A DNA stretch of 5,911 nt. It comes from Verrucomicrobiota bacterium. GTDB lineage: Bacteria; Verrucomicrobiota; Verrucomicrobiia; Verrucomicrobiales; Verrucomicrobiaceae. The notes beneath the pieces are model-generated. The model made no database searches, was not told the origin of the DNA, and saw nothing but the letters and a program-made list of their open reading frames with translations. The position numbers and the translations under genes were made by a program. The stretch covers positions 1-5,911 of the forward strand of contig VFKY01000255.1 of assembly GCA_009885275.1 (NCBI GenBank), in the 5' to 3' direction. Below are positions 1-5,641 of this stretch, in pieces; the first letter of the stretch is position 1, and every line of letters starts with the position of its first letter.

Positions 1-15
1 ATTTTAGGCAAAAAT

Positions 16-23
16 GAAGGGGG
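16..23 (+). promoter_or_regulatory. Shine-Dalgarno sequence for the kinase–MurQ fusion
   Basis: The purine stretch GAAGGGGG ends 9 nt before the ATG at 33. It is one of only two convincing Shine-Dalgarno sequences in the window and supports that start. Only 15 bases precede it, so no promoter or upstream gene can be judged. Confidence 0.7.
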
Positions 24-32
24 TTTACTTAA

Positions 33-1862
33 ATGGCTGACTATGCAAATCATCTTAATAGTGAGTGCTATTTAGCGATAGAGACAGGGGCGTCACATAC
101 GACTGCCCTTATGGTTGATTTGACGGGGCATGAAAGGGTTAGAATTACATTGGGCCCCGCTAATTTGCGGTTGATTACTGATGAGGTGCTTCAAGAGCTT
201 TTTGAATCCATTAAAGAACAAACGGGTGAAGTTTCTGCCATAGCGATGGGTATGGCCGGATTGCGGACCGCAGATGATGAGAGGAGAGTCATGAGGCTTG
301 CGGCACAGGTGTGGCCGAGAATTCCTGTTATTGTCGTGAGTGACTTAGAGATCGCCATGGAAGCTGCGGGGCCTTGGCCTGAAAAGCTTGAGGCAAGGGT
401 TCTTTTACTCAGTGGCACTGGTTCCTGTGCTTATGGAGTGAACACGAAGGGGCGGAGGGTAAAGTTTGGAGGTCGTGGACATATTCTTGGAGATCAGGGG
501 AGTGCTTGTGATATTGCTCTCAAAGCATTACGTGAGGTTGTTTATCAATATGATTTAGACGAAGTCTTCCCAGTATTAGGGCAGGCCATGTTGCGCGCAC
601 TACAACTTAATCACCCCGACGAGCTTATTTCATGGAGTTTGGAGGCTGGAAAGCGCGAGATTGCGCATCTTGCCATCATGGTTTTTGAGGAGGCTTCTAA
701 AAATGATCGCTTAGCAAATAAGTTGATTAGTGATGCCTCGCAATCATTGGTCGATATGGCCTCGCACTGTGCTGAGCATCTTGTAGATCGCGGCCAAAGC
801 GTTCAGTTTTTGCTTACCGGAGGCAATCTTTTGAATCAGTTGGTTTTTGCAGCCCTGGTTAAGCAGTGTTTGCATGATTCATGGCCGAATTGCCAAGTTG
901 AAACACTTAAGAGGGAAAGCATCTGGGGTGCAGTTGAACTCGCGAGGAGACTTGTTTCAAGGGATGAATTGCCAATAGTGGCTGAGGACGTTGCGGCAAC
1001 GGAAGTGAAGCATGAAGCTATTAGTTTGGATTCGCTGGCGCAGTCGCCCACGGAGCAACGCAATGTTTTGTCGATGCATCTGGATACGATGCCTCTGGAT
1101 GAGGCAATCAAGCTGATGGTCGATGAGAATGTCATTGCTGTTCAATCGATATTAGATCAGCAGCAAAATATAAAATGGCTTATAGAGCAGACAATACGGG
1201 CATTTCAATCTGGAGGAAGGTTGTTTTATGTCGGCGCCGGGACGAGTGGAAGATTGGGAATCCTTGATGCCAGCGAATGTCCACCTACGTATTGTGTATC
1301 TACTGAGCAAGTTCAAGGAATCATCGCCGGCGGACAGAGGGCGATATGGTCTGCGGTAGAAGGTGCTGAGGATGTGTATGGCGATGGTGCCAGTGCGGCA
1401 CGTCATCGTGGTGTGCGTAAAGGAGATATTCTATTAGGTATTGCGTCCAGTGGCCGCACCCCATTTGTCTGGGGAGCTATCGCAGAAGCAAAAAAAATGG
1501 GCGCAGTCACGAGCTTGTTATGTTTTAATCCAGCGATCCAAGTGATAGCTGAAAATGCGCCAGACAAAATCATTGCGCTCAACGCTGGCCCAGAGGTTCT
1601 CACAGGCTCAACGCGTTTGAAGGCTGGCACAGCTACAAAGGTTATTTTAAACATTCTCACCACACTTGCGATGACTCACACGGGCAAGGTGGTGAGTAAT
1701 TTGATGGTAAACCTAAATGCAAGTAACGATAAATTACGGCATCGAGCTATTAGACTCGTTTGTGAATTAACAGGATGCGATGAAATAGAGGCCAAGGCGG
1801 CACTCAAACGAAACGCTTGGGTAGTGAAAGCTGCGTGTACGGCAATTCAGTCAGGAGCTTAG
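33..1862 (+). CDS. murQ: Bifunctional amino-sugar kinase (BadF/BadG family) – N-acetylmuramic acid 6-phosphate etherase (MurQ) fusion
   Basis: This 609-residue protein has two domains. Residues ~11-310 resemble BadF/BadG/BcrA-type ATPases and N-acetylglucosamine/MurNAc kinases: a phosphate-1 loop variant (E17-TGASHTT), AMGMAGL (71-77), SDLE with likely catalytic D104, SGTGS (127-131), a GGRGHILGDQGS block (146-157) and LTGG (261-264). Residues ~332-609 are a SIS-fold MurQ etherase: TEQRN (340-344), GAGTSGRLG (401-409), DASECPPT (412-419), AVEGAED (441-447), SSGRTP (472-477), EVLTGSTRLKAGTA (521-534), NLMVN and a UBA-like helical end. E415 and E446 match catalytic E83 and E114 of E. coli MurQ, with identical spacing of 31. 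From family knowledge, MurQ cleaves MurNAc-6-phosphate to GlcNAc-6-phosphate and D-lactate, and BadF-type kinases can phosphorylate MurNAc or GlcNAc. I infer that one cytoplasmic polypeptide makes and consumes MurNAc-6-phosphate. The MurQ part lacks roughly the last 30 residues of E. coli MurQ. Kinase substrate is unproven. Confidence 0.93.
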   Translation: MADYANHLNSECYLAIETGASHTTALMVDLTGHERVRITLGPANLRLITDEVLQELFESIKEQTGEVSAIAMGMAGLRTADDERRVMRLAAQVWPRIPVIVVSDLEIAMEAAGPWPEKLEARVLLLSGTGSCAYGVNTKGRRVKFGGRGHILGDQGSACDIALKALREVVYQYDLDEVFPVLGQAMLRALQLNHPDELISWSLEAGKREIAHLAIMVFEEASKNDRLANKLISDASQSLVDMASHCAEHLVDRGQSVQFLLTGGNLLNQLVFAALVKQCLHDSWPNCQVETLKRESIWGAVELARRLVSRDELPIVAEDVAATEVKHEAISLDSLAQSPTEQRNVLSMHLDTMPLDEAIKLMVDENVIAVQSILDQQQNIKWLIEQTIRAFQSGGRLFYVGAGTSGRLGILDASECPPTYCVSTEQVQGIIAGGQRAIWSAVEGAEDVYGDGASAARHRGVRKGDILLGIASSGRTPFVWGAIAEAKKMGAVTSLLCFNPAIQVIAENAPDKIIALNAGPEVLTGSTRLKAGTATKVILNILTTLAMTHTGKVVSNLMVNLNASNDKLRHRAIRLVCELTGCDEIEAKAALKRNAWVVKAACTAIQSGA

Positions 1863-1877
1863 GAGTGGCGGGAACAC

Positions 1878-2933
1878 TTAATTCTTCGCTGCTGGAGCAG
1901 TGCTTTCTGGAGTTGTCGAAAGGGAAGTTGCCTCTGTTGTGCTAGCACTTGCGTCGGTAGATTGAGTTTCGATCACAGCCTGACGAAGTTCTTTAACCCA
2001 GGAGTTGGCATTGGCATGGGTTTGATTCTCTCTCACAATTTTCAGCATATCGGCCAAAGCTGAAATGGGAGTGATGTTGTTCTTCAAGAGATAAGAATTT
2101 TTTGTCCACAGCAATTGCGGGTAATTTTCTTTATAGAAAAGTTGATATTCTGTTTCACTGGTGACGGCTTTTCGTAGAAGCAATTCAGCGTTGATGCGCG
2201 CTTCCCATTGGGCGGGTAGTTCTGCTGGTTTGTTTTTTAAGTAGTAGGGGAAAATAACGTTTTGGTAAGTACCACTGATGCCCAAGGGCGCGTATTCCCA
2301 GTCTTGTTTTTTAAGAAGATCATCGAGTAGATATGCTTTGCAGAAATCTGTCCCCGTCACTGATTGTCTTAACGTATCGAGCAGTTGTCTGCCCCCGCCC
2401 CCATTATTATTTCCCTTGTCCTTATCTTTCAGCGCACCGGTTGAACTGTGCGTCATTGTGCTTTGCACTGCAGACACCGCCTTGGGGATGAATGCTTGCA
2501 GGGCACTTATGAGGGGGGCAACTTCAGTGGCATCTTGAGCTGATATGCAGATAACAAGATATTCAAGTTGGAGCCGTAATCCAATGAGAAATTCAGGGTC
2601 TTTGTGGCGGTCTTCATTTTTGTCCTTCCACACCAGAAAGTCCGTTTGTTTTAGATCTTTTCGTTCGAAGTGTTCCAGTCTATGACAATCTAAATAAAGA
2701 CTGAGAGCGTCCTTGTCGTTGGCTTCACCAGCTTTAAAGCGCGCCAGAGCATTTTTAAATGAGTCGCCACGGTTCTTAGTAATTAGAGATTCAATTTGAT
2801 CCAGCTGTTTGATGATGTTTGCCGTTTGTTCATCCGTGAGCTTTGAAGCCGTAGCGGGCGCAACAGGCGCTATAGATTGAGCGAGCAAAAATGCGGGCAC
2901 ACAGAACAGGATGGTGGGAATGAAATATTTCAT
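1878..2933 (-). CDS. Exported protein of unknown function
   Basis: The 351-residue product is not recognised as a characterised family. It starts with a short Sec-type signal peptide: K2, a hydrophobic stretch ~4-17, and likely cleavage after LLA (A18). C11 lies inside the hydrophobic core and is not a convincing lipobox. After a Pro/Ala linker come a helical charged segment (33-130, with an HFERKDLKQTDFLVWK block at 88-103), a Gly/Asn linker (GNNNGGGG, 174-181), a second region rich in aromatic residues (185-320), and a Ser/Thr/Ala tail (~324-348). The signal sequence places it in the periplasm or envelope. No catalytic motif stands out. It lies 116 nt downstream of ispH on the same strand and converges on the fusion gene with 15 nt between stops. 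The start is set by the signal peptide; the sequence before it (CTCTCTCCCC) is pyrimidine-rich and has no Shine-Dalgarno. I have an impression, unverified, of related hypotheticals in Verrucomicrobia. Confidence 0.85.
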   Translation of the reverse strand: MKYFIPTILFCVPAFLLAQSIAPVAPATASKLTDEQTANIIKQLDQIESLITKNRGDSFKNALARFKAGEANDKDALSLYLDCHRLEHFERKDLKQTDFLVWKDKNEDRHKDPEFLIGLRLQLEYLVICISAQDATEVAPLISALQAFIPKAVSAVQSTMTHSSTGALKDKDKGNNNGGGGRQLLDTLRQSVTGTDFCKAYLLDDLLKKQDWEYAPLGISGTYQNVIFPYYLKNKPAELPAQWEARINAELLLRKAVTSETEYQLFYKENYPQLLWTKNSYLLKNNITPISALADMLKIVRENQTHANANSWVKELRQAVIETQSTDASASTTEATSLSTTPESTAPAAKN

Positions 2934-3049
2934 GGGGAGAGAGGGACGCGTTTATTAACGTTCGAGAGAATTGAAACTTAGCCAACAAATACAGAGCTCT
3001 TTTTACATGGTTTACTCACTGAACATCAAGCATTACTAAAGCAATCGTA

Positions 3050-3898
3050 TTATTTCTGAGAGGCGATGACGTTTAATCTGTCTATGACGGTGCGTATCGT
3101 TTCATCAAGTGTGGAGGTGCCAGCAGTAACACCGACGGTGTTAACGTTTTGAAACCAAGAAGGATTCAATTCATTTGCGCATTCGATTTGATAGGCTGTG
3201 ACTCCTCGTTTTTGGGCTGACGCTAACAATTGTTGTGTGTTATTGCTGTTGTGACCTCCTATGACGATGATCACATCGCAATCATCGCAGAGAAGTTCCA
3301 GTGCTTTCTGACGCTGTTTGGTAGGTTGACAGATGGTGTCTATAAAGCGGACTTCAGCGTTAGCGTGTCTTCGCTTTAGTAAATCGATCAGCGTAAGCAC
3401 GCGAATTAAAGGTTGTGTCGTTTGGCTGATAACCCCAAATTTTGAACATTCGGGGATTTGATCAAGGTCAGACTCGTGAAGGATAACAAGGCATTGTGGG
3501 TAATCGCCCACGAGCCCCATTACTTCAGCATGTGAGGCTTGGCCAATAATGATAGGTAAGTATCCAGAAGATACCAAAGTGGCAAGGGCATCATGGGCTT
3601 TCCTAACTAAAGGACAGGTTGTGTCAGTTACTCGTAGACCCGCATTTTGTAAAAGCACTCGCTGACGGTTTGATGCTCCATGCGCGGAAATGATGACATC
3701 TTGAGTTTTGATTTTAGATAGATCACTGAGACTACCCTGATGCACCCCGAGTTGTTTTAGATTTGCATCTACTAGGGGATTGTGAACAAGTTGACCGAGC
3801 ACGGTGACCGATGTGTCTGTGGCCACATCTAGTGTGAGGCGTAGGGCATCGCGCACGCCGAAGCACATGCCATAATGAGAAGCGAGTTGGATATTCAT
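3050..3898 (-). CDS. ispH: 4-hydroxy-3-methylbut-2-enyl diphosphate reductase (IspH/LytB)
   Basis: IspH catalyses the last step of the MEP pathway, reducing HMBPP to IPP and DMAPP with a [4Fe-4S] cluster in the cytoplasm. All three cluster cysteines are present: C12 in YGMCFGV, C95 in DTTCPLV and C190 in DTICQPT. Substrate-site residues are also there: H39 (VHNPLV), H73 (SAHG), H123 and E125 (SHAEVMG), the QTT at 159-161, the NSNN motif (217-220) and S262 in AGTST. At 282 residues it is a compact bacterial form, shorter than E. coli IspH (316), with no extension. The start lies directly before the conserved N-terminal strand, so it is secure, but no Shine-Dalgarno precedes it; the leader reads as CAAC repeats followed by AAAATATAT. 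It sits 68 nt downstream of the winged-helix gene, with an ACTTTG-N5-CAAAGT dyad in the gap, suggesting its own regulated initiation. Confidence 0.97.
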   Translation of the reverse strand: MNIQLASHYGMCFGVRDALRLTLDVATDTSVTVLGQLVHNPLVDANLKQLGVHQGSLSDLSKIKTQDVIISAHGASNRQRVLLQNAGLRVTDTTCPLVRKAHDALATLVSSGYLPIIIGQASHAEVMGLVGDYPQCLVILHESDLDQIPECSKFGVISQTTQPLIRVLTLIDLLKRRHANAEVRFIDTICQPTKQRQKALELLCDDCDVIIVIGGHNSNNTQQLLASAQKRGVTAYQIECANELNPSWFQNVNTVGVTAGTSTLDETIRTVIDRLNVIASQK

Positions 3899-3907
3899 AT
3901 ATATTTT

Positions 3908-3924
3908 GTTGGTTGGTTGGGTTG
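3908..3924. repeat. Short GTTG tandem repeat in the ispH leader
   Basis: Three perfect GTTG units (3908-3919), one extra G, and a fourth GTTG (3921-3924). Read on the coding strand of ispH this is CAAC-C-CAACCAACCAAC, 10 nt before the start codon, where a ribosome binding site would be expected. It is C/A-rich and has no complementarity to the anti-Shine-Dalgarno. Confidence 0.6.
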
Positions 3925-3933
3925 AGTTAATTA

Positions 3934-3950
3934 ACTTTGTGACGCAAAGT
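3934..3950 (-). promoter_or_regulatory. Putative operator: 17-bp ACTTTG-N5-CAAAGT dyad upstream of ispH
   Basis: Perfect 6-bp inverted arms ACTTTG (3934-3939) and CAAAGT (3945-3950) surround a 5-bp spacer. It lies 35 nt upstream of the ispH ATG and 16 nt past the stop codon of the winged-helix gene. On the coding strand the spacer is CGTCA, against CGCTA at the second copy (4954-4970), so 15 of 17 bases agree. A ten-base palindrome, GTTAATTAAC (3926-3935), overlaps its ispH-proximal end. The arm geometry, about one helical turn between half-site centres, suits a dimeric winged-helix protein. I found no convincing -35/-10 pair around it. Binding by the neighbouring regulator is inferred. Confidence 0.65.
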
Positions 3951-3966
3951 CTTAAGGCAAAAAAAG

Positions 3967-4275
3967 TCAGGGGTATTTGGTATGTCGAACGATAGCTTCC
4001 AAGATTTTTAAATACGTTTGGAATGCGTTTTGGCCTGATGCTGTAATTTCGTAACTAGTGCATTGGCGAGCGCTATCGGCAGCAGTTGCTTTGGTTTCGT
4101 GAACATATTTTTCTCTTGTCAGGGTCCGTAGATGGGTGATGAGATTGCCATCGCTCAATTTAAGTTCCGATTTAATATCCTGAAAAGCACGAGGACTTCG
4201 TGTAGTCAGTAGGGTCATAATGGAAAGCCGTGCTTTCTCGTGGATGACAGGGTCGAGCTGAGTGAAGTCAATCAT
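3967..4275 (-). CDS. Winged-helix transcriptional regulator (HTH_34/MarR-like)
   Basis: This 102-residue protein is essentially one winged-helix DNA-binding domain. An N-terminal helix carries LDPVIHEKARLSIMTLL (7-23), typical of this ArsR/MarR-like group. A helix-turn-helix spans ~30-54 with the recognition helix in LSDGNLITHLRTL (40-52). The wing spans ~57-79, ending in YEITASGQNAF, and a C-terminal helix (86-97) probably mediates dimerisation. It matches what I know of Pfam HTH_34 (PF13601). The single cysteine, C72, gives no metal site, so a metal-sensing role is not supported. Its ATG lies inside the end of the upstream membrane-protein gene in an ATGATTGA overlap of 8 nt, and no Shine-Dalgarno is visible, so translational coupling is likely. 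The proposed operators at 4954-4970 and 3934-3950 suggest that it controls its own operon and ispH. The domain call is strong; targets and signal are inferred. Confidence 0.88.
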   Translation of the reverse strand: MIDFTQLDPVIHEKARLSIMTLLTTRSPRAFQDIKSELKLSDGNLITHLRTLTREKYVHETKATAADSARQCTSYEITASGQNAFQTYLKILEAIVRHTKYP

Positions 4276-4948
4276 TCAGGATGGATGGTGCAGTCACGGC
4301 GAGTTTGGGAGTATTTAAAAAAACCGCGACGCTATAGATAATATGGAAAAATCCAAAGGTAAGTCCAAGAAAGAGAGAGGCCATCGCTTGTGAGCTTTGT
4401 CCTAGAATAGTGCCGGGATTTAGGGACCAAATGATTGTGAGAGCGATACCGCCTGCTACAAATGCTCGACCGAGTCGGATCACAGACTTTGGAGCAAAGT
4501 TGGCCGTGGATAATAAAGCCAGGCCATAACAGAGGATCCAGACCAGTGCAGCCAGAGCAATTTCTTCTTTGAAGATAATCAGACAGATCCCCAAAATCCC
4601 GCCCACCATAAGTGGAGGAACTACTGCCCGAAGCGCCATGCGTAATCCATCCGTGACAAAAGCTTGGCCCCGCCCCTTAGATTCACGCATGAGCAATAAA
4701 AGATTCAAAATAGTAGAAAGCGCCAAGAGAATCATCCAAGATGCTAGGAACTCTCTTCCTGATAATGAAGCGCTTGTGACGTATTCCGTGCGGAAAAATC
4801 CAAGACATGACACAATTAGAGCTAAAACTCCTCCGAATAAGGCCGCGGTAGCCGATAAGGCGCGATAGATGTGTGCCCTCTCCATCAAGGTGCGAATGAT
4901 GCGGAGATGTTCAATAGCTGTTTTTTCAGCAGATAATTGGCCTAGCAT
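4268..4948 (-). CDS. Six-helix integral membrane protein, partner of the winged-helix regulator
   Basis: This 226-residue protein is of unknown function. A charged amphipathic N-terminus (1-29) is followed by about six hydrophobic segments, at ~30-51, 68-88, 105-126, 128-148, 160-177 and 187-211, then a short polar tail. It therefore sits in the cytoplasmic membrane. I see no conserved catalytic motif, ATP-binding site or obvious transporter signature. Charged residues inside or beside the helices are few (E128 and E129 between TM3 and TM4). It is the first gene of a two-gene operon with the regulator, overlapping it by 8 nt. By analogy with other regulator–membrane pairs it could sense a membrane signal, sequester the regulator, or simply be its target; the sequence does not decide. 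The start codon is only 5 nt from the operator dyad and there is no Shine-Dalgarno, so a leaderless transcript is possible. Confidence 0.85.
   Translation of the reverse strand: MLGQLSAEKTAIEHLRIIRTLMERAHIYRALSATAALFGGVLALIVSCLGFFRTEYVTSASLSGREFLASWMILLALSTILNLLLLMRESKGRGQAFVTDGLRMALRAVVPPLMVGGILGICLIIFKEEIALAALVWILCYGLALLSTANFAPKSVIRLGRAFVAGGIALTIIWSLNPGTILGQSSQAMASLFLGLTFGFFHIIYSVAVFLNTPKLAVTAPSILND
4486..4500. repeat. Internal dyad with operator arms and a 3-bp spacer
   Basis: ACTTTG (4486-4491), GAG, CAAAGT (4495-4500) repeats both operator arms exactly, but with a 3-bp rather than a 5-bp spacer. It lies inside the membrane-protein gene, where it encodes the FAPKS region (residues ~151-155). 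The shorter spacing changes half-site phasing, so it may be an auxiliary site or chance. Confidence 0.4.
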
Positions 4949-4953
4949 AAAAC

Positions 4954-4970
4954 ACTTTGTAGCGCAAAGT
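4954..4970 (-). promoter_or_regulatory. Putative autoregulatory operator: 17-bp ACTTTG-N5-CAAAGT dyad
   Basis: Perfect arms ACTTTG (4954-4959) and CAAAGT (4965-4970) flank a 5-bp spacer, only 5 nt upstream of the ATG of the membrane-protein gene. It matches the site upstream of ispH at 15 of 17 positions. An adjoining TTAATT follows CAAAG on the plus strand here and on the minus strand at the ispH site, so the flank is shared in the opposite orientation. A protein bound here would cover the candidate -10 box and transcription start, which argues for repression. Autoregulation by the downstream winged-helix protein is inferred. Confidence 0.7.
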
Positions 4971-4984
4971 TAATTTTCAATCAA
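4956..4984 (-). promoter_or_regulatory. Candidate sigma-70-type promoter of the membrane protein–regulator operon
   Basis: On the minus strand, TTGATT (4984-4979) and TACAAA (4961-4956) are separated by exactly 17 nt, each matching four of six consensus bases. The -10 box overlaps the operator arm. Transcription beginning about 7 nt later would start at or next to the ATG (4948), giving a leaderless or near-leaderless mRNA. The -35 lies in a small inverted repeat, AATCA-CT-TGATT (4979-4990). The hexamers are weak, so this is a candidate only. Confidence 0.4.
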
Positions 4985-5034
4985 GTGATTTTATGCTGAC
5001 TTTTAAGATAATCGGCCCCTCAGTTTGATCTTGC

Positions 5035-5511
5035 TTAGGGTGCTGTGTCGTTAAACGGTGAGATGATGTTTGGATACTCGGTGAGTTGAACGAGATTGAT
5101 GCCATAGAGCTGACAGATGGCGTCTGCTTCCGAGTCCGCATAATCATCGCGATAGTATATTTCTTTGACCCCATAAGCGCAGAGCATTTGAGTGCAACTG
5201 CTACAGGGCTTCGTGGTGCAGGCTATGAGTTTGACATTTCCACGGGTAAAGAGCGAACAAAGATTAACTTCAGCATGTAACATGAATTTGCGTCGAGCGT
5301 CTCGATCAAGCCAGAATACATGGTCAGGATTGAATCCAGGAGCGAGCCCGTTGTAGGCGGTGCCGATGACTCTGTTGTCAAAATCAAACGCTACCGCACC
5401 GACTTTACGAAAAGGATCCTCGGAACGTAAGCTTGCAACATGTGCGAGGGCCATGGCGTATTCAGGGATGCTAAGGCGTTGTTTACTGCTATTTTGCTCT
5501 GGTGCTGACAT
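5035..5511 (-). CDS. dCMP/CMP deaminase-family protein (zinc-dependent)
   Basis: This 158-residue cytoplasmic protein belongs to the cytidine/deoxycytidylate deaminase fold. Zinc ligands and catalytic acid are visible: H79 and E81 in LHAEVN, and C103 and C106 in KPCSSC. Upstream, SEDPFRKVGAV (30-40) and the YNG at 53-55 are typical of the dCMP deaminase subgroup (ComEB-like) rather than of tRNA-adenosine or riboflavin deaminases. The length is usual for the family. The likely reaction is dCMP to dUMP plus ammonia, feeding thymidylate synthesis; the exact substrate cannot be read from sequence. The start is supported by AAGGA four nt upstream of the ATG. The gene is followed by an 86-nt gap holding the promoter and operator of the membrane-protein operon, so it is probably a separate unit. 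It diverges from the exported-protein gene at 5758. Confidence 0.88.
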   Translation of the reverse strand: MSAPEQNSSKQRLSIPEYAMALAHVASLRSEDPFRKVGAVAFDFDNRVIGTAYNGLAPGFNPDHVFWLDRDARRKFMLHAEVNLCSLFTRGNVKLIACTTKPCSSCTQMLCAYGVKEIYYRDDYADSEADAICQLYGINLVQLTEYPNIISPFNDTAP

Positions 5512-5515
5512 ACTT

Positions 5516-5520
5516 TCCTT
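5516..5520 (-). promoter_or_regulatory. Shine-Dalgarno sequence for the deaminase
   Basis: AAGGA on the minus strand, four nt before the ATG at 5511. The spacing is short but usable and supports the chosen start over later methionines such as M20. Confidence 0.55.
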
Positions 5521-5641
5521 GAATTAGAGTCTACCTTAAGCATGCTTTGTTAGTTAAAAAGGTCAAAGTGACATGAAATTCAGTTGCTTGAGCCTTACAA
5601 CCAAGCTCATACTAAGCGCGAGATATATGTTTTATGAGCAT

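Noticed and set aside
836..1663. Several minus-strand open frames opposite the kinase–MurQ fusion
   Set aside because: They are fully covered by a gene with strong family motifs on the other strand and have no recognisable motifs of their own.
1850..1900. Bidirectional terminator between the convergent genes
   Set aside because: The gap is 15 nt and I found no GC-rich hairpin with flanking A/T tracts there.
2392..2403. G-rich run (minus strand GGGGGCGGGGGC) as a G-quadruplex
   Set aside because: There are only two G tracts; it is explained by the Gly codons of the linker in the exported protein.
2278..2538. 86-codon open frame on the plus strand, antisense to the exported-protein gene
   Set aside because: The Ser/Cys/Leu/Pro-rich product has no domain character, and it lies wholly opposite a gene with a signal peptide and credible composition.
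3934..3950. The ispH-proximal dyad as an intrinsic terminator of the regulator operon
   Set aside because: The stem is 6 bp with only two G:C pairs per arm and no following T run; its near-identity to the operon-front site fits an operator better.
4569..4868. 99-codon plus-strand open frame opposite the membrane-protein gene
   Set aside because: It is basic and Pro/Lys/Arg-rich, as expected from the complement of hydrophobic codons; the minus-strand frame has clean membrane segments and an operon partner.
5005..5032. AAGAT ... ATCTT inverted repeat after the deaminase stop, as a terminator
   Set aside because: The stem is only 5 bp and AT-rich, the loop is 18 nt, and no T tract follows on the minus strand.
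5086..5280. 64-codon plus-strand open frame opposite the deaminase
   Set aside because: It is antisense to the conserved zinc-site region and has no features of its own.
5545..5568. CTTTG ... CAAAG arms upstream of the deaminase, resembling the operator
   Set aside because: The arms are one base shorter at one side and the spacer is 14 bp instead of 5, so half-site geometry differs; not counted as a regulon site.
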